A DNA stretch of 15,399 nt from positions 1 through 15,399 of the forward strand of contig JACZWD010000039.1 of assembly GCA_022572335.1 (NCBI GenBank), given 5' to 3'. Shown here one piece after another: positions 7,260 through 14,645 of the stretch. The position numbers and the translations under genes were made by a program. The notes beneath the pieces were generated by a model. It searched no databases. It was not told the DNA's origin and worked only from the letters and a program-made list of their open reading frames with translations. Every line of letters starts with the position of its first letter. The stretch's first letter is position 1. This DNA comes from Pseudomonadota bacterium (GTDB taxonomy: Bacteria; Pseudomonadota; Alphaproteobacteria; Rhodospirillales; 2-02-FULL-58-16).

Positions 7260-8153
7260 ATGGCGCCGATGACCCACCGTCGGGCCTATCTTCTGCTGGC
7301 CAGCGTCATTCTGTTGTGGGGCGTGAACTGGCCGGTGATGAAGGTGGGTCTTCTGTACATGCCGCCGCTGTGGTTCGCCGCGGCGCGGGTGCTTTTGGGA
7401 GGCGCTTTCCTGTTCGCCCTGGTGGCGGCGCGGGGACGGTTGCGCCTTCCCGAACGGCGGGACTTGCCGATCCTGATCTCCGTCGGCGTCTTGCAGATCG
7501 CCCTGTTTCTCGGCCTTATCCACTTCAGCCTCCAGTACGTCGACGCCGGGCGCTCTGCCATCCTGGCCTATACCACACCGTTGTGGATCATGCCCATGGC
7601 GGTGGTCCTGTTGAACGAGCCGATGACCACGGGAAGGCTGGCCGGCCTGGGCCTGGGGCTGGGCGGTATCGGTGTCCTGTTCAATCCGGCCACCTTCGAC
7701 TATTCCCAGACCCCGGCGCTCATCGGCAACGGGCTCCTGCTTTTGGCGGCGCTGGGATGGGCGGTGGGCATTGTCCATGTTCGCGTCCACCGCTGGGTCA
7801 AGACGTCGCTCGAGCTGTTGCCCTGGCAGATGTTGATCGGCGGAATCCTGCTGGCGGCCCTCGCCGCCTGGGCCGAGGGCGATCTTCCCGTGCGCTGGTC
7901 GGGCACCCTGGCCGCCATCCTCGCCTACAACGGGCTGGTGGCCTCGGCGTTTTGCTACTGGGCCTTCGTCACCGTGACCCGGAGTCTGCCGGCCACGAGC
8001 ACCGCCATGGGCGCCCTGGGCGTGCCCGTCGCCGGCGTCCTGTTTTCCACCCTGATCCTGGCCGAGTCCTTGTCGGCAACCATGATCGTCGGGCTGGGCC
8101 TGATCACCGCCGGCGTCGCGCTGGTCGTCATCGGCGACGTGCGCAAGGGCTGA
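7260..8153 (+). CDS. EamA (DMT superfamily) permease
   Basis: An inner-membrane transporter-like protein of 297 residues with about ten transmembrane helices in two five-helix EamA repeats. The first repeat opens YLLLASVILLWGVNWPVMKVG and contains the family's LLNEPMT turn; the second opens GNGLLLLAALGWAVGIVHVR and ends with LAESLSATMIVGLGLITAGVALV. Members export amino acids, nucleosides or other metabolites; no substrate can be named here. The frame is open from a GTG at 7242, but the ATG at 7260 is preferred because GAGGA (7244-7248) lies 11 bases upstream of it; an ATG at 7269 is also possible. The stop is followed by an 87-bp spacer before the next gene's preferred start. Confidence 0.9.
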   Translation: MAPMTHRRAYLLLASVILLWGVNWPVMKVGLLYMPPLWFAAARVLLGGAFLFALVAARGRLRLPERRDLPILISVGVLQIALFLGLIHFSLQYVDAGRSAILAYTTPLWIMPMAVVLLNEPMTTGRLAGLGLGLGGIGVLFNPATFDYSQTPALIGNGLLLLAALGWAVGIVHVRVHRWVKTSLELLPWQMLIGGILLAALAAWAEGDLPVRWSGTLAAILAYNGLVASAFCYWAFVTVTRSLPATSTAMGALGVPVAGVLFSTLILAESLSATMIVGLGLITAGVALVVIGDVRKG

Positions 8154-8240
8154 AATACACCTATGCGGACCGCCCCGAAAAGAGGCGCCGGGCGGCCGGC
8201 CCCGCTTGCCAGACAGCGCCCGAACGGCCATAGTCAGGGC

Positions 8241-8801
8241 ATGTCGGGCAACGTCCGCAGAGCGGTTTCACCATCCACCGGCGCCCCGCGGCCGGAGGCC
8301 CGCCCCTGTGACTGGCCGCAGTGCCGCGAGGAGGGCCCGCACCGGGCCCCGCGGTCGCGGGCGGAGTTGCGCAGCTACCGCTGGTTCTGCCTCGCCCACG
8401 TGCGCCAGTACAATGCGGCGTGGAACTATTACGCCGGCATGAGCGAGGACGAGGTCGAGGACGACGTGCGCCTGGACACCGTATGGCGCCGGCCCACCTG
8501 GCGCCTCGGCGTGGCGGCCCGTATGTTCCATTTCAACCTCCATCCCATGGGCGACGATTTGGGCCTCAAGAACGGCGCCCGGCGGCGGGCGTGGGGGCGG
8601 CGGCCCCGCACGGTGGAGGAAAAGGCGATGGTGGTCCTGGACCTGCAGCCGCCGCTGACCATGAACGCGGTGAAGGCCCGCTACAAGGAGCTGGTCAAGC
8701 GTCACCACCCCGACGCCAACGGCGGCGACAAGGCCTCGGAGGAGAAATTCAAGCAGATCAACCAAGCCTATGAGACCATCATGGGCAGCCTGGTACCTTG
8801 A
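8241..8801 (+). CDS. J-domain protein with possible zinc-binding N-terminus, upstream of cobS
   Basis: A 186-residue protein with a C-terminal J domain (~128-186): helix NAVKARYKELVKRHHPD, the HPD tripeptide at 156-158 and EEKFKQINQAYETI. J domains stimulate Hsp70 (DnaK) ATPase. The N-terminal part is a separate conserved region, CDWPQC (C23, C28) and WFCLAH (C50, H53), followed by YNAAWNYYAGMSEDEVEDD; the Cys/His spacing would suit a small zinc site, which is inference. The frame is open from 8163, but the ATG at 8241 is preferred: it has a weak AGGG upstream and the encoded start better fits the conserved block. The gene stands just before cobS in this window, and I recall this arrangement in other alphaproteobacteria, so a link to assembly of the chelatase or to another client is possible but unproven. 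Confidence 0.84.
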   Translation: MSGNVRRAVSPSTGAPRPEARPCDWPQCREEGPHRAPRSRAELRSYRWFCLAHVRQYNAAWNYYAGMSEDEVEDDVRLDTVWRRPTWRLGVAARMFHFNLHPMGDDLGLKNGARRRAWGRRPRTVEEKAMVVLDLQPPLTMNAVKARYKELVKRHHPDANGGDKASEEKFKQINQAYETIMGSLVP

Positions 8802-8804
8802 CCC

Positions 8805-8821
8805 TGGCGGCGTCGCCGCCA
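8805..8821. repeat. 17-nt perfect dyad between the J-domain gene and cobS
   Basis: TGGCGGCG-T-CGCCGCCA directly follows the J-domain stop codon. Too tight for a good hairpin loop and lacking a T tract, so a weak terminator or protein site; only the symmetry is certain. Confidence 0.35.
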
Positions 8822-8860
8822 TAGACGCATACGGTCCCTCCAACCACCGGAATCCGTTTG

Positions 8861-9868
8861 ATGACCAGCCAAGGCTCCACCGACACCAACACCTCCGGAT
8901 TCCCCCTGGCGGCCCCGGACATCATGATCTCCGTCCGTCAGACCTTCGGCATCGACAGCGACATGGAGGTGCCGGGCTTCAGCGAGGGCGAGGAACACGT
9001 CCCCGATCTCGACGAAGCCTACCGGTTCGACCGCGACACCACCCTCGCCATCCTTGCCGGCTTCGCGCATAACCGGCGGGTCATCATCCAGGGCTATCAC
9101 GGCTCCGGCAAATCCACCCACATCGAGCAGGTGGCGGCCCGGCTCAACTGGTCCTGCATCCGGGTCAACCTGGACAGCCACATCAGCCGCATCGACCTGA
9201 TCGGCAAGGACGCCATCGTGCTGCGCGACGGCAAGCAGGTCACCGAATTCCGCGAGGGCATGCTGCCCTGGGCCCTGCAGCACCCCACCGCCCTGGTCTT
9301 CGACGAGTACGACGCCGGGCGCCCCGACGTGATGTTCGTCATCCAGCGCGTGCTCGAGGCCAACGGCAAGCTGACGCTCCTGGACCAGAACCGGGTGATG
9401 ACCCCGCATCCGTACTTCCGCCTGTTCGCCACCACCAATACGGTCGGCCTGGGTGACACCACGGGGCTCTATCACGGCACCCAGCAGATCAACCAGGGCC
9501 AGATGGACCGCTGGAACATCGTGGCGACGCTGAACTACCTGCCCCACGACGAAGAGTTCGAAATCGTCCTCGCCAAGGTGCCGACCTATGCCACCAAAAA
9601 GGGCCGCGAAACCGTGAACGCCATGGTGGAGTTGGCGAACCTGACGCGCAGCGGCTTCATCAACGGCGACATCTCCACCGTGATGTCGCCGCGCACCATC
9701 ATCACCTGGGCCGAGAACGCCGACATCTTCGGTGATCTGGCCTTTGCCTTCCGCGTCACCTTCATCAACAAGTGCGACGAGGTGGAGCGCCCCGTGGTCG
9801 CCGAGTACTACCAGCGCTGCTTCGGCGAGGAACTGCCCGAATCGGTTGTCCAGACGGCGGAGTCGTGA
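8861..9868 (+). CDS. cobS: Aerobic cobaltochelatase subunit CobS
   Basis: The AAA+ ATPase subunit of the CobNST complex that inserts Co2+ into hydrogenobyrinic acid a,c-diamide in the aerobic cobalamin pathway. The 335 residues show Walker A GYHGSGKST at 78-86, Walker B ALVFDE at 144-149, sensor-like ATTNTVGLGD (~190-199) and the strongly conserved FGIDSDMEVPGFSEG, IDLIGKDAIV and PRTIITWAENA segments of CobS. A TTG at 8858 just precedes the ATG; the ATG at 8861 is the preferred start, though its Shine-Dalgarno is weak. The stop overlaps the cobT GTG (GTGA), so subunits are translated in a coupled fashion. No cobalamin riboswitch signature was recognised upstream. CobN is not in this window. 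Confidence 0.96.
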   Translation: MTSQGSTDTNTSGFPLAAPDIMISVRQTFGIDSDMEVPGFSEGEEHVPDLDEAYRFDRDTTLAILAGFAHNRRVIIQGYHGSGKSTHIEQVAARLNWSCIRVNLDSHISRIDLIGKDAIVLRDGKQVTEFREGMLPWALQHPTALVFDEYDAGRPDVMFVIQRVLEANGKLTLLDQNRVMTPHPYFRLFATTNTVGLGDTTGLYHGTQQINQGQMDRWNIVATLNYLPHDEEFEIVLAKVPTYATKKGRETVNAMVELANLTRSGFINGDISTVMSPRTIITWAENADIFGDLAFAFRVTFINKCDEVERPVVAEYYQRCFGEELPESVVQTAES

Positions 9869-11730
9869 GCGCAGCGGGGCGCGACGCCGTGAGCCAGGCC
9901 GAAGACACCGTTGAACTGGTCAAGCGGGTCACCGCGGCGGCGCTGAAGGCGGTGGCCGCGCAGGGCGAGGTCAGCGTCACCTTCACGTCGCATGGCGCCC
10001 CGGGGGCCGTGCAGGTGGCGGAAAAGACCGCCCGCCTGCCGGCGCCGCCGCGGCGCTTGCCGGCCGGCGGCATGACGCGGCTGCGGGGCTGCGCGGACGC
10101 CCTGGCCTTGCGCCTGCGCTACCATGACGAAGGGCTGCACCGCCGGAGCATGCCCCCGGGGCGCGAGGCCGGCGAAGTCTTCGACGTCGTCGAACAGGTG
10201 CGTGTCGAGGCCCTGGGCAGCCGCCGCCTGGCCGGTGTCGCCGACAACCTGGCGGCGGTCCTGGAAGAGCGCTGCCAGGGCTATGCCGACGCCGGCGAGC
10301 GCGAAGCCTCCCACCTGAGCGAAGCCATCGGCCTCCTGGTGCGCGAGAAACTTACCGGGCGGCGGCCGCCCGCCGCGGCGGCCCACATGATGACCCGGTG
10401 GCGCCCGTGGCTGGACCGCCGGGTGGGCGCCCAGCTTCGCCTGCTGGGCACGTGCGTGCACGACCAAGACGCCTTCGCGGCGGCCGTGGCCGAAATGATT
10501 CGGGTTCTCGGCCTGATCGACGAGGACGCCGCGCGCCGGGACCGCGACGAGGAAGAAAGCGACGACGAAACGCGCGACACCGACCCCCAGTCCCGGGACG
10601 CGGAGATGATGGCCCCGGAGTCCGTGCCCGGCGAACCGGCCGACGCCACCGACGACGACGCCCAGGCCGTCGTCGCCGACGACCGGCTCACCGAAGGCGA
10701 CGAAGACCCGGCGGGCCCGACGCGCTGGCGTCCCCGCTGGCCGCACAACGCGGAACTCCGGGAACCGGCCTACCACGCGTACTGCACCGCGTTCGACGAA
10801 GTCGTGGAGGCCGACTCGCTGTGCGGGGCCGACGAACTGGCCCGCCTGCGCGCGCAACTGGACCAACAGCTTTCCCAACTGCAAGGCGTCGTGTCACGGC
10901 TCGCCAACCGCCTGCAGCGCCACCTTTTGGCCAAGCAGACCCGCTCGTGGGAGTTCGACCTGGAGGAAGGCCTGCTCGACGCCGGGCGCCTGGCCCGGGT
11001 CGTCGTCGACCCGGTCCATCCCCTGTCCTTCAAGATGGAGAAGGAGACCGATTTCCGCGACACCGTGGTCGTCCTGCTGATCGACAACTCCGGCTCCATG
11101 CGCGGCCGGCCGATCACGGTGGCCGCCATCAGCGCCGATATCCTGGCCCGCACCCTGGAGCGGTGCGGCGTGAAGGTGGAGATCCTGGGCTTCACCACCC
11201 GCGCCTGGAAGGGCGGCCAGTCGCGCGAGAAATGGGTCGCCGACGGCAAGCCGGGGACCCCCGGCCGCCTGAACGACCTGCGCCACATCATCTACAAAAG
11301 CGCCGACATGCCCTGGCGGCGGGGGCGCAGGAACCTGGGATTGATGCTGCGCGAGGGGCTGCTCAAGGAGAACATCGACGGCGAGGCCCTGCTGTGGGCC
11401 CACAGCCGGCTGCTGGCCAGGCCCGAGCAGCGCCGCATCCTGATGGTGATCTCCGACGGCGCGCCGGTCGATGACGCCACCCTTTCGGCCAATCCCGGCA
11501 ACTACCTGGAGCAGCACCTGCACACGGTCATCGGCTGGATCGAGGCGCGCTCGCCGGTGGAGATGACCGCCATCGGCATCGGCCACGACGTCACCCGCTA
11601 TTACAGCCGCGCGGTGACCATCGTCGACGCCGACGAGCTCGGCGGCACCATGATGCAGAACATGAGCGACCTGTTCGACGAGGAGCCCAGACGGCCGGCA
11701 CGCCGGCGCCGCCGGGCGGCGATGCATTAG
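9865..11730 (+). CDS. cobT: Aerobic cobaltochelatase subunit CobT
   Basis: The VWA-domain partner of CobS in cobaltochelatase, 621 residues, the usual length. The N-terminal half (1-215) is the CobT helical domain; residues ~218-280 are a very acidic linker (DRDEEESDDETRD); the C-terminal VWA domain has the MIDAS motif DNSGS with D407, S409 and S411, plus SDGAPVDD further on. The frame is open upstream to 9772 inside cobS, but the GTG at 9865 overlapping the cobS stop is preferred: this is the usual coupling, and the conserved AVSQAEDTVELVKRVTAAAL region starts just after. A GTG at 9889 is a weaker alternative. A hairpin follows the stop at 11733-11750. Confidence 0.95.
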   Translation: MSAAGRDAVSQAEDTVELVKRVTAAALKAVAAQGEVSVTFTSHGAPGAVQVAEKTARLPAPPRRLPAGGMTRLRGCADALALRLRYHDEGLHRRSMPPGREAGEVFDVVEQVRVEALGSRRLAGVADNLAAVLEERCQGYADAGEREASHLSEAIGLLVREKLTGRRPPAAAAHMMTRWRPWLDRRVGAQLRLLGTCVHDQDAFAAAVAEMIRVLGLIDEDAARRDRDEEESDDETRDTDPQSRDAEMMAPESVPGEPADATDDDAQAVVADDRLTEGDEDPAGPTRWRPRWPHNAELREPAYHAYCTAFDEVVEADSLCGADELARLRAQLDQQLSQLQGVVSRLANRLQRHLLAKQTRSWEFDLEEGLLDAGRLARVVVDPVHPLSFKMEKETDFRDTVVVLLIDNSGSMRGRPITVAAISADILARTLERCGVKVEILGFTTRAWKGGQSREKWVADGKPGTPGRLNDLRHIIYKSADMPWRRGRRNLGLMLREGLLKENIDGEALLWAHSRLLARPEQRRILMVISDGAPVDDATLSANPGNYLEQHLHTVIGWIEARSPVEMTAIGIGHDVTRYYSRAVTIVDADELGGTMMQNMSDLFDEEPRRPARRRRRAAMH

Positions 11731-11732
11731 GA

Positions 11733-11750
11733 TTCGCGCCGGAGCGCGAA
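11733..11750 (+). terminator. Hairpin just after cobT, possible transcription end
   Basis: TTCGCGC-CGGA-GCGCGAA: a perfect 7-bp stem with a 4-base loop, 3 bp after the cobT stop. It can gain two more pairs across a one-base bulge. There is no T tract, so intrinsic termination is not assured; it may also stabilise the cobST transcript. Confidence 0.45.
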
Positions 11751-11775
11751 ATCGTTAACCTTTGGTGCCAACACA

Positions 11776-12021
11776 ATGCCAACAGTGTTACGATGGAAAG
11801 GTCACCGGTTTTACTTTTACAGTCATGAACCGAATGAACCACCCCATGTTCACGTGGACCACGGGTCGTCGTCCGCGAAATTCTGGCTTTAACCCGTGGC
11901 TCTGGCACGGAATTTCGGATTCAGTCCGCGGGAGCTTCGGACTCTGCAAGGCGTAGTGGCCGAACATCAAGGGTCCTTTTTGGAGGCATGGAATGGGCAT
12001 TTTGGCGGTCGGCGCCGATGA
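11776..12021 (+). pseudogene. DUF4160 gene interrupted by an in-frame TAA
   Basis: Translation from the ATG at 11776 gives a clear DUF4160 start, MPTVLRWKGHRFYFYSHEPN, then EPPHVHVDHG and AKFWL, and meets TAA at 11890-11892 (codon 39). Continuing in the same frame without any shift gives PVALARNFGFSPRELRTLQG, then VVAEHQGSFLEAWNGHFG and a natural stop at 12019-12021. The part after the stop is a full, undamaged DUF4160 C-terminal half, so the only visible lesion is one nonsense codon. Most family members have a charged residue there, so a one-base change such as GAA to TAA or AAA to TAA would explain it. The 3' end overlaps the DUF2442 start by 29 bp, the usual layout for this pair. No clear Shine-Dalgarno precedes the ATG. 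A sequencing error or real readthrough cannot be excluded. Confidence 0.88.
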
Positions 12022-12259
12022 ACGGGTAAAGAAGGTCACAATCGGCGCGGACACACTGAGTGTCCAGCTGATGGATGGGCGCACGATCGCCGTGCCCCTT
12101 GCATGGTACCCTCGTCTCGCCAACGCCGACCCCGAACAACTGGCTCGCTGGGAAATTGCCGGCGCCGGATACGGCATCCATTGGCCGGACCTGGACGAAG
12201 ACCTTAGTACCGAGGGATTGCTGCGGGGGGCTCCGGCGCCCCGCACTTCGGGTCGGTAG
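11993..12259 (+). CDS. DUF2442 domain protein, partner of the broken DUF4160 gene
   Basis: An 88-residue protein with the whole DUF2442 core: a short beta start (VKKVTIGADTLSVQLMDGRTIAVPL), then AWYPRLANADPEQLARWEI and GYGIHWPDLDEDLSTEGLLRG. A GGAGG ribosome binding site (11982-11986) ends 6 bases before the ATG at 11993; the ATG at 11988 is out of frame and closes after 12 codons. DUF2442 and DUF4160 genes are commonly adjacent and are sometimes listed as toxin-antitoxin-like, but no mechanism is established, so no role is claimed. With its partner broken, this may be a relict or may work alone. A short, seemingly less GC-rich stretch surrounds the pair, between cobT and the HpnL-like gene. 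Confidence 0.88.
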   Translation: MGILAVGADERVKKVTIGADTLSVQLMDGRTIAVPLAWYPRLANADPEQLARWEIAGAGYGIHWPDLDEDLSTEGLLRGAPAPRTSGR

Positions 12260-12362
12260 GGTTCCGGCGTCGCCGACGGTGCCGGCCCCGGCCCGGCGTT
12301 GACGGGCGCGCCGTCACCGGGATCACTGGAACCGCGGCCCCTTAGTCTGTAATACGACACCG

Positions 12363-13349
12363 ATGAAAACGTCGTCCGTGATCGGCCTGCTGATCGGCTT
12401 GGCCGCCCTCGTTCTGTTGTTCGCCTGGCAGGGCGTGGCGACGGTGATCGGGCTGTTGGGCGAGGCCGGCTGGAGCCTCCTTCTGGTCTGTCTGTTTGCG
12501 CCGCCCCATCAACTGCTGGGGGCCGAGGCGTGGCGCCGGCTGTTCCCGGCCGGCCGCCGGCCCGGGGTGGCGCGGACCCTGGCCGCGTCGTGGATGGGGG
12601 CGGCGGTCAATTCGCTGCTGCCGGTGGCGACCATCGGCGGCGAGGTGGTGAAGGCGCGGGTTTTGACCCTGTGGTCCGTCCCCGGCGTCGACACGGCGTC
12701 CACGGCGGTCGTCGACAAGACCGTGCAGGCCATCGTCGTTCTCGTCTGGTCCCTCACCGGCATCGCCATCCTGGCCACGGTGGCCCCCGACGGAAAGGTG
12801 GTGACCGGCGCCCTCATCGGCGCCGTGGTGCTGGCGCTCGGCATCGGCGGCTTTATCGCGGTTCAGGTTGGCGCCACCGTCCCCTTTTTCGCCCGCGCCG
12901 CGGCGAAGGCGGCCGGGACCGAGTACTGGGAGAAGCTTGTCCGCGGCGCGGCGGACCTGAACGCGGCGATCAGGGCCATCTACCGCCGGCCCGGCGCCGT
13001 CGCGCTCGGCTGCGCGCTGCGCCTGACCGGGCGCCTTATCCTGGTCGGCGAGGTGCTGCTGGCCGCCCATCTGATGGGCCATCCCATCGGCCTTGCCGAG
13101 GCGGTGCTGATCAAAGGCCTGGTCGACGGCCTGCGCGGCGTCTCCTTCGCCGTGCCGGCCGGCCTGGGTGTTCAGGAGGGCGGCTACATCGGCGTCGGCA
13201 TCCTGCTCGGCCTGCCGGCCGATTTGATGCTGGCGATTTCCCTGGCCACCCGGGCACGGGAGATCCTCCCCGATATCCCCTTCTTCATCGCCTGGCAACA
13301 CACCGAGGGCCGGGAATGGTGGCGCCGCCGCGCCCGTCCGGCCCCCTGA
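12363..13349 (+). CDS. HpnL / LPG-synthase-TM-like integral membrane protein
   Basis: A 328-residue membrane protein with about eight helices, in the UPF0104 / lysylphosphatidylglycerol-synthase TM-region superfamily, closest in feel to HpnL of hopanoid clusters. Signature regions are LLGAEAWRRLFP (51-62), WMGAAVNSLLPVATIGGEVVKA (77-98, with N83 and GGE at 92-94), the VVDKTVQAI stretch, and the late GLVDGLRGVSFAVPAGLGVQEGG. Family members are thought to move or place lipids such as hopanoid precursors; the soluble transferase domain of true LPG synthases is absent. No other hopanoid gene is in the window, so the HpnL name is only a best match. The ATG at 12363 lacks a clear Shine-Dalgarno. 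Confidence 0.8.
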   Translation: MKTSSVIGLLIGLAALVLLFAWQGVATVIGLLGEAGWSLLLVCLFAPPHQLLGAEAWRRLFPAGRRPGVARTLAASWMGAAVNSLLPVATIGGEVVKARVLTLWSVPGVDTASTAVVDKTVQAIVVLVWSLTGIAILATVAPDGKVVTGALIGAVVLALGIGGFIAVQVGATVPFFARAAAKAAGTEYWEKLVRGAADLNAAIRAIYRRPGAVALGCALRLTGRLILVGEVLLAAHLMGHPIGLAEAVLIKGLVDGLRGVSFAVPAGLGVQEGGYIGVGILLGLPADLMLAISLATRAREILPDIPFFIAWQHTEGREWWRRRARPAP

Positions 13350-13361
13350 CCGTTCACAGGT

Positions 13362-13379
13362 TGGCGTTGAAGAACGCCA
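13362..13379 (+). terminator. Hairpin after the HpnL-like gene
   Basis: TGGCGTT-GAAG-AACGCCA: a perfect 7-bp stem with a GAAG tetraloop, 13 bp after the stop codon, extendable by one G-T pair. No T tract follows. It may end or stabilise the upstream transcript. Confidence 0.4.
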
Positions 13380-13412
13380 GGGCTGGGGTCGTCCTTCCGG
13401 CTCACACCGAAC

Positions 13413-13437
13413 GTCAAAACGACCGGGGCATTTTGAC
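13413..13437. promoter_or_regulatory. Inverted repeat GTCAAAA-N11-TTTTGAC before the phytase-like gene
   Basis: Perfect 7-bp arms spaced by 11 bp, 31 bp ahead of the ATG at 13468. The right arm merges with TTGACT (13433-13438), which with CTACAA (13456-13461) at a 17-bp spacing resembles a sigma-70 promoter, although it would start transcription at or just past the ATG. Operator-like symmetry is the firmer observation. Confidence 0.3.
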
Positions 13438-13467
13438 TTTCGGTATCGGCCCGCACTACAAGGAACC

Positions 13468-14439
13468 ATGAACACCCTGCGCCTTCCCGCCTCCGCCCTC
13501 GCCCTGGTATTGCTGTTCGCGGCCGCCCACGGGCCGGCATACGCGCAGTCCATACAGGTCGATGCGCGGACCGTTCCCCTGAACGAGGAAGTCCCGGAAC
13601 AGACGACCGTCGGCGCGCTGCGCTATCGGGGCGGGCTGGTGCTGACATCGCCCGATCCCCGCTTCGGCGGCCTGTCGGCCCTCGCCGTCAGCATCGACCG
13701 CGGGCACATGCTGGCCTTGTCCGACCGGGGTTTCCGCTTCAGCGCCCGGCTGGTCTACGACGAAAGGGGCGACCTGGCCGGGGTGCGCGGTGGGGAGCTC
13801 ACCACCATGAGCGGCCTCGACGGCCGGGCCCTGAGCGGCGTGGCGGAAGCGGACGCCGAATCCCTGGCCCCCGGCGCCGAGGGGGAGATCATCGTCGCCT
13901 TCGAGCGTCGGCACCGGTTGTGGCGCTATTTTCCCGGCGTGGCGGTGCCGGAGCCCCTGCCGCCGCCCATCGAGTTGGAGAAGGCGCCGCGCAACGGCGG
14001 CATCGAGGCCCTGACCATGCTCGACGACGGCAGCCTGCTCGCCCTCACCGAGAAGTACGGCGCCGGGGACGCCGTGGTCGGCTGGATCAGCGACGAAGAG
14101 GGATGGTCGGTGCTCACCTACGCCACCCGGGACGGCTTCTCGCCCACCGGCGCGGCGACCCTTCCCGGCGGCGACGTGGTCGTCGTCGAGCGCCGGTTCA
14201 CCCTGCGCGGCGGCGTCGCCGTCCGCCTGGTGCGCATCGACAGCGCCACCATCCGCCCCGGCGCCCGGCTCCAGGGCCGGGTGCTGGCGGAGATCAGGCC
14301 GCCCCTGACCGTGGACAACTTCGAAGGGGTGGACGCGCGCCGGGGCCCCGGCGGCAAGACCCTGATCTACGTCGTTTCCGACGACAACTATAACCCGGCC
14401 CAGCGGACGCTGTTGATGATGTTCGAGCTGAGGGAGTAG
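13468..14439 (+). CDS. Secreted esterase-like / phytase-like beta-propeller protein
   Basis: A 323-residue exported protein of the phytase-like (esterase-like activity) family. The N-terminus is a Sec signal (hydrophobic core ~8-20, cleavage after AYA at 26). The mature part has the family blocks FGGLSALAVSIDRGHMLALSD (~66-86), an NGGIEALTMLDDGSLLALTE segment and a C-terminal DNFEGVDARRGPGGKTLIYVVSDDN. Members are named for weak similarity to phytase/esterase folds; activity is not shown, and a calcium-binding six-bladed propeller is expected from the family. An AAGGAA Shine-Dalgarno lies 2 bases before the ATG, closer than usual. In many alphaproteobacteria this gene follows cobT directly; here DUF4160/DUF2442 and the HpnL-like gene stand between, suggesting insertion. 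Confidence 0.83.
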   Translation: MNTLRLPASALALVLLFAAAHGPAYAQSIQVDARTVPLNEEVPEQTTVGALRYRGGLVLTSPDPRFGGLSALAVSIDRGHMLALSDRGFRFSARLVYDERGDLAGVRGGELTTMSGLDGRALSGVAEADAESLAPGAEGEIIVAFERRHRLWRYFPGVAVPEPLPPPIELEKAPRNGGIEALTMLDDGSLLALTEKYGAGDAVVGWISDEEGWSVLTYATRDGFSPTGAATLPGGDVVVVERRFTLRGGVAVRLVRIDSATIRPGARLQGRVLAEIRPPLTVDNFEGVDARRGPGGKTLIYVVSDDNYNPAQRTLLMMFELRE

Positions 14440-14443
14440 GGAC

Positions 14444-14582
14444 GCGACCCCCGGGGGGGGGCACCGGGGGGTGTCCCCCTGGGCACTGGAAATGCGGGGG
14501 GCGCCCCCGCGACCCCCGGGGGGCACCGGGGGGTGTCCCCCTGGGCACTGGAAATGCGGGGGGCGCCCCCGCGACCCCCGGG
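14444..14582. repeat. 62-bp G/C-rich tandem repeat, two copies plus partial third
   Basis: Copy 1 is 14444-14508 (65 bp, with three extra G in a 9-G run), copy 2 is 14509-14570 (62 bp), and 14571-14582 begins a third. Apart from the G-run length the copies are identical by eye. Each holds two hairpin-forming stretches: GGGGG-TGT-CCCCC-like, and GCGGGGG-GCG-CCCCCGC (14494-14510 and 14556-14572). It lies 4 bp past the stop of the phytase-like gene and 63 bp from the 3' end of the opposing gene, so it may serve as a terminator for both. G runs also allow a G-quadruplex. Confidence 0.85.
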
Positions 14583-14645
14583 CCGTTCATCGGAACCCGA
14601 TTGCCTGTCGATACCGAAACCGGGACTTTGGCCGGCGGCCGCCGA

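Noticed and set aside
11762..11956. Open frame of 64 codons from a TTG in the cobT-DUF2442 gap
   Set aside because: It is a shifted reading of the DUF4160 remnant; the family match is in the frame starting at 11776.
12352..12362. TAATACGAC, resembling the start of a T7 promoter
   Set aside because: Only about nine bases match and the rest of the phage promoter is missing; no phage genes are nearby.
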